Shown one piece after another: positions 1-9,749 of a stretch of DNA of 64,000 bases. The DNA is from Siniperca chuatsi (Eukaryota; Chordata; Actinopteri; Centrarchiformes; Sinipercidae), in the NCBI RefSeq assembly GCF_020085105.1, contig NC_058057.1, positions 27,074,042 to 27,138,041 of the forward strand, read 5' to 3'. Numbering within the stretch: position 1 is the first letter of the stretch; each line of letters starts with the position of its first letter. Below the pieces are notes generated by a model. That model did no database searches. It saw only the letters and a program-made list of their open reading frames with translations, and was not told the origin of the DNA. The translations under genes and the position numbers were made by a program.

Positions 1-1110
1 AACAGTGGGGTAACGAAAAAACGGGACGGTATGGAGTGGTTCTGTTCTGTACCATGCACAACTTTTGCCAATGGAAATGCGAAAGTTACCCTTCTAATGT
101 GTAACGAACTGAACTGAACTGGAGTGCTTGTTGGAAACAAGGCTAAAGGAACCTCTTCCCTCTCATCTCGTCTTGTTCGCTGGTCACTGTGGTTATGCAA
201 CGCTTGATGGGGCCCCAAGTCCCCCAGTGTCAGGCAGGGTCCCAGGTTGTGGCAGTTTTACCATAGGGGAGCCTTCTGGTGGCACTGTAGAGTTGGCCAC
301 TGCTGTATGGGGTAAGGGGGCAGCGTCTCTTCTGGCTGTTGCTGTAAGTAGCGGTGCGCCAGTCGCTGACAACTGATCGGAAGAGGTGGCAGCGTGATAT
401 GACGCTACTGGAAGGGCTGAGTGGGTACCTCAGAAAGGCGTGAGGGAGAGATGGCATCATTTACAGCTGTTGGCGTCAGCTTCTGCTTGACTGCTCCTCG
501 GTGTTCTCTCCTCTGTAGCTTTTCTTCGTGCGCACCGATCCGCTGCTCTGCTGACTTGTTGCTTTGAGGCGAGCAATGAGTTTGTCAATCTCTCTAAGCG
601 AAATCATCGTCTCAGATCCCACTTCCGATACCAATCATGGCCAAGGAGCACATTCGTAGTTTGCATTGCATTTGTATACAGTGCAGTATATCTTATATTA
701 CTACTAAAAAAAGTTAAAAAGTTACTTTGAAATAGTTCAAACAGACTTAAGGACAAACCTACACAGTTAGTGTCTCTCATATCACATGCAAACATGAATG
801 TAGTGTATCCCATCTGATTGGACAACACACCTTTGAATTAATTATGGTAATTAGGTGGGAGTTGATTATTGAAGTCCTAAGGTTCTGAACAATGCAACAG
901 TGAATGAGGACACACATCAACACTGATGTGTCAGCTAACTTGAGGTGTATGGTATGAAACTTAATGATCTACTTGTCTTTAGTTATTTTAACTTAATGTC
1001 TTTGTTCCTTAAGAACATTAATGTTGTTGTGGTTACATATGCTGAAGTAAATGTTCAAGTATTTAAAATGTTTTCTCAATGTAAATGGTTAATAATTGAA
1101 AATTGAATTG
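1..1110 (+). promoter_or_regulatory. 5' flank of TAAR copy 1 (repeated at 6010-7123 and 11146-12255)
   Basis: This non-coding flank is conserved in all three tandem units. Its first 130 bases resemble fish DNA-transposon ends. GTAAGT-type splice donors occur near 311 and 343, so a non-coding first exon could end here and splice to the acceptor at 1113; this is inference. The open frames across this stretch (for example 128-376) lack any recognisable domain. Confidence 0.45.
811..822 (+). promoter_or_regulatory. Shared proximal element with inverted CCAAT box
   Basis: The motif CATCTGATTGGA, containing an inverted CCAAT box, lies about 310 bases upstream of the copy 1 ATG. It recurs at the matching place upstream of copy 2 (6823), copy 3 (11956) and the much more diverged copy 5 (22386), where most surrounding sequence has drifted. 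Function is inferred. Confidence 0.35.
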
Positions 1111-1125
1111 CAGAAATTGAGAGAC

Positions 1126-2127
1126 ATGGAACCAGAAGTGACTGTCAACGGGACTTACACTGTTAATGACATACATCCTTGCTATGAATCAGATAATACA
1201 CCTTATGTATTTACAAACAACCCTTCCATAATATGTGTGTTATTATATATTTTCCTTGGTGCATTGTCTGTTGTCACAATATGTGGAAACCTTCTTGTAA
1301 TAATCTCCATCATTTACTTCAAACAGCTCCACTTACCTACTAACTACCTCATCCTGTCTCTGGCTGTGGCTGACCTGCTTGTAGGAGTTTTAGTCTTTCC
1401 TTTCAGCATGGCAGTCACTGTAACCTCATGTTGGTATCATACAACTATATTTTGTAAAGTACGAGGAAGCTTTGATGTTACACTGAGCACAGCTTCTATT
1501 TTGAATTTATGCTGTATTTCAATTGACAGATATTTTGCAGTATGTCAGCCTCTAGCTTATAAAAGTAAAATAAATGATCGCATTATTGGGATTATGATCC
1601 TGGTGAGCTGGGGAGTTTCTGCTCTAATTGGAATTGGCATCATAATTGCAGGTTTTAATCAAGGAAAATGTGGAGAAAGTTGTTTAATTGATGCTCTAAT
1701 ATCAACCACTCTGGCATGTATTTTCTCCTTTTATATCCCGGCAATCATAATGCTCTGTATATACCTGAAAATATTCCTTGTTGCACAAAGACAAGCAAAC
1801 AGCATCCAGAACACAACCTGTCAGAGCACCAAGTCTGGAGCAACTGTCAGTAAGATGGAAAGAAAGGCCACCAAAACTCTGGCTATAGTCATGGGAGTTT
1901 TTCTCTTATGCTGGAGTCCTTACTTTCTTTTTATCATCTTTCAGCCTTTAACATACGATGTAACACCAATTGCTGTGATTGAAACACTTAACTGGCTTGC
2001 ATTGTCAAATTCAATGCTCAATCCATTAATTTATGCTTTCTTTTACCGCTGGTTCAGATCAGCTTTCAGAATGATCATTTCTGGAAAAATATTTCAAGGT
2101 GATTTTGCTAACTCAAAATTGTTTTGA
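1126..2127 (+). CDS. Trace amine-associated receptor, TAAR1-like, copy 1 (intact)
   Basis: This is a seven-transmembrane class A GPCR of the TAAR family, expected to sense amines at the cell surface and signal through Gs/Golf. The 333-residue product has an N-glycosylation site at N8, N1.50 at 55, D2.50 at 83 and C3.25 at 110. The amine-anchoring D3.32 is D117, followed by the DRY motif (134-136), CWSP in TM6 (W6.48 at 263), NPLIY in TM7 (299-303) and the TAAR hallmark YRWFR. The tail resembles the TAAR1 GKIFQ...KLF ending. The reading frame stays open upstream to a TTG at 1096, but the first ATG is at 1126 and a splice-acceptor-like TTGCAG ends at 1113, so I place the start at 1126 and infer a non-coding upstream exon. 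Y7.43, usual in aminergic receptors, is Leu293. A poly(A) signal AATAAA lies at 2291. Family assignment is firm; exact ortholog is uncertain. Confidence 0.93.
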   Translation: MEPEVTVNGTYTVNDIHPCYESDNTPYVFTNNPSIICVLLYIFLGALSVVTICGNLLVIISIIYFKQLHLPTNYLILSLAVADLLVGVLVFPFSMAVTVTSCWYHTTIFCKVRGSFDVTLSTASILNLCCISIDRYFAVCQPLAYKSKINDRIIGIMILVSWGVSALIGIGIIIAGFNQGKCGESCLIDALISTTLACIFSFYIPAIIMLCIYLKIFLVAQRQANSIQNTTCQSTKSGATVSKMERKATKTLAIVMGVFLLCWSPYFLFIIFQPLTYDVTPIAVIETLNWLALSNSMLNPLIYAFFYRWFRSAFRMIISGKIFQGDFANSKLF

Positions 2128-3060
2128 TTGTTGATTTGAATGTTCAGATACCATTTTAACTGGAGAATAATGACAGGTTGAAACAATAATGATTAACTTA
2201 TACCACTATAATATATTTACTATATTCACTGTCTGAGCAAAATTGACTGTATATACACTTGTAGTTCTTATTTAACAATACTAACTGTAAAATAAAAACT
2301 GTTTGGCATTAATTTCAACACAATAACACATGCTGATCTGTAAAAGAATGTTTCAGTAAAGCTATTTTACAAAGTAGTTTATTTCACCAGTCTAAATTAC
2401 TTAGGCAGGGCTTTATGTTGTCCTGTCACTAGAATGGTTTTGCTGAAGCTCGTACTTGACTTTGTACTGGCCAACAGAAAAACATAAAAGATCCCTTCCA
2501 CACACCTATATTCACAATATTTCAAAATCAAATACCCATATGTTCTTTGAAAGAGTTATTGGTTGCTGTAATCATTCCTGCTCTCTATACTGCCTGGGAT
2601 GTGGTTTCTACATAGAGCAACTACACTGTAAGTGATGGGGGTCAAAATCCACAGTCCTCTTTTGCTACAAAAAAAGCACTCTAAAGTTCAGCCGAAGCTA
2701 AATGTCTTAGTTAGTCAAATCAAGTTGCAATCTTCTAATAGTGATGGGAATTACAGCTCTCTGAAGGGAGCCGGATCTTATGGCTCTGTTCTTTTCTGAG
2801 AGCCTCATCGTTCGTTTTTCTTTTTCTTTTTTTTTTAGCGGGTGGGCATTACTAGGTTTATCTGTGAAATAATCACTAGGATAATGATAGGATAAAATTT
2901 GGATCAGATTCAAACTTAGACATCCCACCAATATAATTTCATTTTGCATGTGTGGACTAGGTTTAGCAGCACTAAATTATTCGTAAATTACTGCCAGACG
3001 TAATGTCAATGATCTGCATTGTAAACATTACACAAAGTGACGCCATATCCCTCTGCTTTC
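2128..3060 (+). other. 3' untranslated and downstream flank of TAAR copy 1
   Basis: The stretch contains the TAAR 3' UTR with AATAAA at 2291, then AT-rich flank with a T-rich tract near 2818-2836. The same flank follows copy 2 (8140-9008), copy 3 (13273-14199) and copy 4 (17252-17953, with an internal deletion near 17667). No gene seen. Confidence 0.6.
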
Positions 3061-3121
3061 CTCATTTGAATGTACTCTCTGTATGAAATGTGTTATGTAA
3101 ATAAATTTGCCTTGCCTTGAA
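3061..3121 (+). repeat. LINE-2 type 3' tail
   Basis: The tail TGTATGAAATGTG...AATAAATTTGCCTTGCCTTG matches the 3' end of the L2-like LINE at 36501-37476 in this window. Equivalent copies lie at 14201-14259 and 17954-18015, and the unit 2 copy was deleted. Confidence 0.6.
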
Positions 3122-3929
3122 TGTAATTCATGCAACACTTAATATTAGAAAAACCTTTTAACTTCGCCCAGCTGATGCAGCACCAGCATACTCCGGGACA
3201 GTAATCAAGTGGACCCACTATCGTAATGTGTGTTACAGACAGTTTGTGACAGTACTGTTCATGTAAAGAGGAATGGACTTAGGGCAGGCAGTGAAACGGC
3301 ACTCGGTTCCCTTCCTTCGTACCAAAGAGCAATTGAAAAGAATCGGATCGTTTGCGAACGTAATATCAATATTGTGGTAGTTTAACGTTTTTCATTTCCT
3401 CTTTTATCTTGTAGTGTGTTCCTTCCCTTGTGTGTCTTGTGGTTTTACTTCCTGGCTTTGTTTTCCCTCCAGTTTTGATTGTTGGCCCTTCCTTAATTGT
3501 TTGCACCTGTGTCTCGTTGTCTCACCTACCCTAGAGTATTTAGTCCGTGTCTCTGTCTTAGTTCGGTGTCAAAGCTGCAGCGCTTTTTGCTATGTCCCGC
3601 AAGCCCTGGCTGTGGGACTCCCTTCCTGAGTGGGCCAAGGACTTTGTGTCTGCTCTCGGTTCCCAGCCAGACTCCTGACCCGCCAGTAACCAGCCAGACT
3701 CCCGACCCGCCAGTCATCAGCCTGCACCCCGGCCTGCTGGTCTGCAGTCAGCATCTCAGCCTGCTAGCCAGGTAGTACCTCAGGCTGTTGCTGTCTTGGC
3801 GCCTTCTGGGAAAACCCCCAGGAGGAAGCGAGGCTCCCACAGTTGCTCGCCTGCTCCACTGCCCAGCTGCTCGCCTGCTCCGCCGCCGCCGCCTCCAGTC
3901 CCTGCACCGCGGCGGCCTCCAGTCCCTGC

Positions 3930-4290
3930 TAGATCGCAGCAGCCATCACTCCCTGCTGGATCGCAGCAGCCATCACTCCACTGCTGGATCGCAGCAGCTC
4001 CCTGTCTTCACTGGATCGCAGCAGCCAGCACTCCTTGCTGGATCGCAGCAGCTCCCTGTCTCTTCTGGTCTCTGCTCGATCGCAGCAGCCCCCAGTTCCT
4101 GGACTCTTTGCTGGATTGCAGAAGCCCCCAGTTCCTGGACTATTTGCTGGATCGCAGCAGCACCAATCCCTCGTCGCCGCTGGATCGCAGCCGCCTCCTG
4201 CCCCGGTTGGATTGCAGCAGCACCAATTCCTCGCCACTGCTGGATCGCAGCCGCCTCCTTCCTTGGTTGGACTGCAGCACGCCGCAGAAC
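3930..4290 (+). repeat. GGATCGCAGCAGC-type tandem repeats inside the LTR element
   Basis: Imperfect repeats of GGATCGCAGCAGC plus variable spacers code in different frames for Gly-Ser-Gln-Gln or Asp-Arg-Ser-Ser runs. The apparent long open frames on both strands (for example 3796-4725 +) are by-products of this periodicity. Confidence 0.7.
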
Positions 4291-4441
4291 CATCTGCTGG
4301 GTCGCAGCAGTATCCTCCTTTTCTGCCGGAGTGGCAGGCTCCGGGTTCCCGGACATCACTGGTTCTGCCAGCTCCTCTACCAGTCTCTCCATCGCCGGCT
4401 TACTGTCCTGCTGTCCTGTCGCCGGGCCCTGATCTGGTTCT

Positions 4442-4612
4442 CCGGCCTCCAGAGGGGTCCCGCCTTCGTCACCGGCCTCCAGAGGGGTCCCGCCTTTGTT
4501 GCCGGCCTCCAGTGCGGTCCCACCTTTGCCGCCGGTCTCCAGAGGGCCTCAGTCTTTGCCGCCAGTCTCCAGAGGGTCTCAGTGTTCGTTGCCGATCTCC
4601 AGAAGCTCTCAG
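4442..4612 (+). repeat. 30-bp VNTR inside the LTR element, unit 1 (about 6 copies)
   Basis: About six 30-base units begin CCGGCCTCCAGAGGGG or a close variant. Thirty bases is a multiple of three, so frames stay open. The corresponding block in unit 2 has about ten copies (9459-9749). Confidence 0.8.
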
Positions 4613-5173
4613 CCCGAGGTCCTCAGCTCTGCACATGCCCAGCCCCCGGGCCGTCCGCCCAAAGTCTCCCAACTGATCCTCCCCTAGGGTATTTAGTCTG
4701 TGTCTCTGTCTTTGTTCAGTGTTAGGTCAATGTTGTTATGTATGGTGTGATTACTGCCTTGAGTTTTGTTCCTGTCTTGTGAGTGTTCCTGACCTTTGTG
4801 TGTGTCACCGTTTGGTGCACCTTTTGTGGTACCTGGTTCCTGTGCCCAGTTCCCCAGCATTCTTACCATGAGTTTGTATTGGATTCTTTGTCTCCCCTGG
4901 ACCTTGGCTGGATCCTGGATTTTTGTAATTTGCCTGCTCCCTAGTGAACTGTTTGCCACCTTGGACTCACTCCCCTGCTTCCACCACTGCCAGTCGGTAA
5001 CCTATCTGCCTTTTGTCTGTTCATTACCTGGCTGCCTACTGGTCTTCCTGTACTTGCCTGTAAACCACATCACCCCCATTAAGCACGATAGCCAGCCGGC
5101 TACTTCACCTCTTACCGCTTCCTGGTCATCTGCCTTTGGGTCCACATACCACTACACAGCACAGCATACAACA

Positions 5174-6009
5174 AATATCTTCTGAAATGAAGAACCAGTA
5201 AATCTTTCTTCTACATATGAGTATGGTTTTAAGAAAACAAAAAATCTGAACCTATCCTACTGCCGAAGAAATAAAGTAATCAAAACAGCTTAAAACCACA
5301 TGTCTTTCCTCACACTGGGAATAACAGAATTTCTGAAAAAATTGTGGAGGATCTCTGAGACTCGTCTCACCCCTTACAAAAGGTGCAACATGGTTTAGTC
5401 CGCCCCTGGGATTCATCTCTAAACACAGCTAAACGAGCCATGGCTGCTGATGCTGGAGCACCAACATGCACTGTAGGTCATGTCTTTCCCCAAGAAAGGA
5501 AAATCGTGGTACCAAGAACGAAAACAAAGAAAGTTAAGAGAAAGAATGCAAACAGAGAAAACAGCTTTTGACTAATTTCTTTCAAAAGAAAGGTGAGCAC
5601 AACTAACACAGTTTAAGAATGGTTTAAGCTAATACCAGCAGTTATTTAGATTGAAGGCATTCAGCCAGGAATCTAGCTTGGAGCATATTTGCATTGTATA
5701 ACATAAATTAGCAAAAGGCCATGCCAATAAAGATGTGGATTTAGAATAGTTTATTATGTATTATGAATGGAGGAGAGCCAAGATGATGTAGGAAGGATGG
5801 ACTGAGGGTCCATCTGGAGGGATGAAGGGATGGGGGGTGAGGGTCGTGAGACAAGGAGACAATCTTTGTTTGATTGAGAGTTTGGGAAATCCTACATCAG
5901 AGCGGAGATGACGAGACAACTCTGGTCGCTCCAGTCCTCTCTGACCAGTCAGTGGTCTGCAGTGTTTTAACTCCACCTTTTAGTATGGCTCAGCTTGCTT
6001 GGAGCCTCA
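5174..6009 (+). other. 3' flank of unit 1, non-coding
   Basis: This non-coding flank is shared with 10303-11145 (unit 2) and in part with 18259-18422 and 18642-19560 (unit 4). No domain or RNA gene was recognised; short frames on both strands are not conserved in any convincing way. Confidence 0.5.
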
Positions 6010-7138
6010 ACAGTGGGGTAACGAAAAAACGGGACGGTATGGAGTGGTTCTGTTCTGTACCATGCACAACTTTTGCCAATGGAAACGCGAAAGTTACCCT
6101 TCTAATGTGTAACGAACTGAACTGAACTGGAGTGCTTGTTGGAAACAAGGCTAAAGGGACCTCTTCCCTCTCATCTCGTCTCGTTCGCCGGTCACTGTGG
6201 TTATGCAACGCTTGATGGGGCCCCAAGTCCCCCACTGCCAAGCAGGGTCCCAGGCTGTGGCAGTTTTACCATAGGGGAGCCTTCTGGTGGCACTGTAGAG
6301 TTGGTCACTGCTGTATGGGGTAAGGGGGCAGCGTCTCTTCTGGCTGTTGCTGTAAGTAGCGGTGCGCCAGTCGCTGACTTCTGATCGGAAGAGGTGGCAG
6401 CGTGATATGACGCTACTGGAAAGGCTGAGTGGGTACCTCAGAAAGGCGTGAGGGAGAGATGGCATCATTTACAGCTGTTGGCGTCAGCTTCTGCTTGACT
6501 GCTCCTTGGTCTTCTCTCCTCTGTAGCTTTTCCTCGTGCGCACTGATCCGCTGCTCTGCTGACTTGTTGCTTTGAGGCGAGCAATGAGTTTGTCAATCTC
6601 TCTAAGCGAAATCATCGTCTCAGATCCCACTTCCGATACCAATCATGGCCAAGGAGCACATTCGTAGTTTGCATTGCATTTGTATACAGTGCAGTATATC
6701 TTATATTAAGTTTCTACTAAAAAAAGTTAAAAAGTTACTTTGAAATAGTTCAAACAGACTTAAGGACAAACCTACACAGTTAGTGTCTCTCATATCACAT
6801 GCAAACATGAATGGAGTGTATCCCATCTGATTGGACAACACACCTTTGAATTAATTATGGTAATTAGGTGGGAGTTGATTATTGAAGTCCTAAGGTTCTG
6901 AACAATGCAACAGTGAATGAGGACACACATCAACACTGATGTGTCAGCTAACTTGAGGTGTATGGTATGAAACTTAATGATCTACTTGTCTTTAGTTATT
7001 TTAACTTAATGTCTTTGTTCCTTAAGAACATTAATGTTGTTGTGGTTACATATGCTGAAGTAAATGTTCAAGTATTTAAAATGTTTTCTCAATGTAAATG
7101 GTTAATAATTGAAAATTGAATTGCAGGAATCGAGAGAC

Positions 7139-8139
7139 ATGGATCCAGAAGTGACTGTCAACGGGACTTACACTGTTAATGACATACATCCTTGCTATGA
7201 ATCAGATAATACACCTTATGTATTTACAAACAACCCTTCCATAATATGCGTGTTATTATATATTTTCCTTGGTGCATTGTCTGTTGTCACAATATGTGGA
7301 AACCTTCTTGTAATAATCTCCATTATTTACTTCAAACAGCTCCACTTACCTACTAACTACCTCATCCTGTCTCTGGCTGTGGCTGACCTGCTTGTAGGAG
7401 TTTTAGTCTTTCCTTTCAGCATGGCAGTCACTGTAACCTCATGTTGGTATCATACAACTATATTTTGTAACGTACGAGGAAGCTTTGATGTTACACTGAG
7501 CACAGCTTCTATTTTGAATTTATGCTGTATTTCAATTGACAGATATTTTGCAGTATGTCAGCCTCTAGCTTATAAAAGTAAAATAAATGATTGTGTTATT
7601 GGGATTATGATCCTGGTGAGCTGGGGAGTTTCTGCTCTAATTGGAATTGGCATCATAATTGCAGGTTTTAATCAAAGAAAATGTGGAGAAAGTTGTTTAA
7701 TTGATGCTCTAATATTAACCACTCTGGCATGTATTTTCTCCTTTTATATCCCGGCAATCATAATGCTCTGTATATACCTGAAAATATTCCTTGTTGCACA
7801 AAGACAAGCAAACAGCATCCAGAACACAACCTGTCAGAGCACCAAGTCTGGAGCAACTGTCAGTAAGATGGAAAGAAAGGCCACCAAAACTCTGGCTATA
7901 GTCATGGGAGTTTTTCTCTTATGCTGGAGTCCTTACTTTCTTTTATCATCTTTCAGCCTTTAACATACGATGTAACACCAATTGCTGTGATTGAAACACT
8001 TAACTGGCTTGCATTGTCAAATTCAATGCTCAATCCATTAATTTATGCTTTCTTTTACCGCTGGTTCAGATCAGCTTTCAGAATGATCATTTCTGGAAAA
8101 ATATTTCAAGGTGATTTTGCTAACTCAAAATTGTTTTGA
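7139..8139 (+). pseudogene. TAAR1-like copy 2, frameshifted in TM6
   Basis: This receptor copy is nearly identical to copies 1 and 3, with ATG at 7139 and an acceptor-like TTGCAG just upstream. A run of five T in copies 1 and 3 is four T here (about 7941-7944), which shifts the frame just after the CWSPYFL motif and stops at 7963. The remaining TM6-TM7 and tail sequence continues in another frame to 8139 with its NPLIY and WFR motifs intact. The gene is 1001 bases against 1002 in the intact copies, so this is the only lesion visible. Amino-acid changes relative to copies 1 and 3 include Asn for Lys after C3.25, Arg for Gly in ECL2 and Leu for Ser at the start of TM5. A homopolymer sequencing error is an alternative to true pseudogenisation. 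Poly(A) signal at 8303. Confidence 0.85.
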
Positions 8140-9043
8140 TTGTTGATTTGAATGTTCAGATACCATTTTAACTGGAGAATAATGACAGGTTGAAACAATA
8201 ATGATTAACTTATACCACTATAATATATTTACTATATTCACTGTCTGAGCAAAATTGACTGTATATACACTTGTAGTTCTTATTTAACAATACTAACTGT
8301 AAAATAAAAACTGTTTGGCATTAATTTCAACACAATAACACATGCTGATCTGTAAAAGAATGTTTCGTAAAGCTATTTTACAAAGTAGTTTATTTCACCA
8401 GTCTAAATTACTTAGGCAGGGCTTTATGTTGTCCTGTCACTAGAATGGTTTTGCTGAAGCTCGTACTTGACTTTGTACTGGCCAACAGAAAAACATAAAA
8501 GATCCCTTCCACACACCTATATTCACAATATTTCAAAATCAAATACCCATATGTTCTTTGAAAGAGTTATTGGTTGCTGTGATCATTCCTGCTCTCTATA
8601 CTGCCTGGGATGTGGTTTCTACATAGAGCAACTACACTGTAAGTGATGGGGGTCAAAATCCACAGTCCTCTTTTGCTACAGAAAAGCACTCTAAAGTTCA
8701 GCCGAAGCTAAATGTCTTAGTTAGTCAAATCAAGTTGCTATCTTCTAAAAGTGATGGGAATTACAGCCGGAAGGGAGCCGGATCTTATGGCTCTGTTCTT
8801 TTCTGAGAGCCTCATCGTTCGTTTTTCTTTTCTTTTTTTTTTGCGGGTGGGCATTACTAGGTTTATCTGTGAAATAATCACTAGGATAATGATAGGGTAA
8901 GATTTGGATCAGATTCAAACTTAGACATCCCACCAATATAATTTCATTTTGCATGTGTGGACTAGGTTTAGCAGCACTAAATTATTCGTAAATTACTGCC
9001 AGACGTAATGGATCGCAGCAGCCCCCAGTTCCTGGACTCTTTG

Positions 9044-9290
9044 CTGGATCGCAGCAGCACCAATCCCTCATCGCCGCTGGATCGCAGCAGCACCAATCCC
9101 TCATCGCCGCTGGATCGCAGCCGCCTCCTGCCCCGGTTGGATCGCAGCAGCACCAATCCCTCGTCGCCGCTGGATCGCAGCCGCCTCCTGCCCCGGTTGG
9201 ATCGCAGCAGCACCAATCCCTCGTCGCCGCTGGATCGCAGCCGCCTCCTGCCCCGGTTGGATCGCAGCCGCCTCCTTCCTTGGTTGGACC
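9044..9290 (+). repeat. 60-bp VNTR inside the unit 2 LTR element
   Basis: Near-identical 60-base units (a GCAGCAGCACCAATCCCTC segment followed by a GCCGCCTCCTGCCCCGG segment) occur in more copies than in unit 1. Sixty bases is a multiple of three, and the expansion must post-date the duplication of the units. Confidence 0.8.
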
Positions 9291-9458
9291 GCAGCACGCA
9301 GCAGAACCATCTGCTGGGTCGCAGCAGTATCCTCCTTTTCTGCCGGAGTGGCAGGCTCCGGGTTCCCGGACATCACTGGTTCTGCCAGCTCCTCTACCAG
9401 TCTCTCCATCGCCGGCTTACTGTCCTGCTGTCCTGTCACCGGGCCCTGATCTGATTCT

Positions 9459-9749
9459 CCGGCCTCCAGAGGGGTCCCACCTTCGTCACCGGCCTCCAGA
9501 GGGGTCCCGCCTTTGTTGCCGGCCTCCAGTGCGGTCTCACCTTTGCCGCCGGTCTCCAGAAGGCCTCAGTCTTTGCCGCCAGTCTCCAGAAGGGTTCTGT
9601 CTTCGCCGCCGGTCTCCAGAGGGTCTCGGTCTTCGTTGCCGGTCTCCAGAAGGTCTCAGTCTTCGCCGCCGGTCTCCAGAGGGTCTCAGTCTTCGCCGCC
9701 AGTCTCCAGAGGGTCTCAGTGTTCGTTGCCGATCTCCAGAAGCTCTCAG
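9459..9749 (+). repeat. 30-bp VNTR inside the unit 2 LTR element (about 10 copies)
   Basis: About ten 30-base units correspond to six in unit 1. The extra four copies encode SPEGLSLRR-type repeats in one frame. Confidence 0.8.

Larger units (their letters stand above)
3373..5173 (+). mobile_element. LTR-type element (solo LTR or compact non-autonomous), complete
   Basis: This 1801-base insertion begins TGTGG and ends CAACA and is flanked by the 5-base duplication AATAT (3368-3372 and 5174-5178), the classic pattern of an LTR retrotransposon. The uninterrupted site is preserved in unit 4 at 18259-18263, where the flanks join with one AATAT. Two promoter-like segments with TATTTAGTC occur at about 3536 and 4690, so the element may be two fused LTR parts rather than one solo LTR. 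The interior is proline/glutamine-rich in translation and holds two tandem-repeat blocks. A short methionine-initiated frame at about 3592 stops after some 24 codons. No reverse transcriptase, protease or integrase was found. Strand is assigned from promoter-like order only. Confidence 0.75.
1..6009 (+). repeat. TAAR tandem unit 1
   Basis: The sequence at position 1 recurs at 6010 and again at 11146, with near-identical content between. Unit 1 contains upstream flank, TAAR copy 1, an L2 LINE tail, a complete LTR-type insertion and a 3' flank. Because base 1 already lies inside the repeat, a further unit probably precedes the window. Confidence 0.9.

Noticed and set aside
1096-1125. Ten-residue N-terminal extension of the TAAR copies
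   Set aside because: It starts at TTG, overlaps the predicted splice acceptor and is not kept in copy 5.
3796-4725. A 309-codon frame and several overlapping frames on both strands in the LTR element
   Set aside because: They result from tandem repeats whose lengths are multiples of three. No known domain appears, and the equivalent region in unit 2 differs in repeat number.
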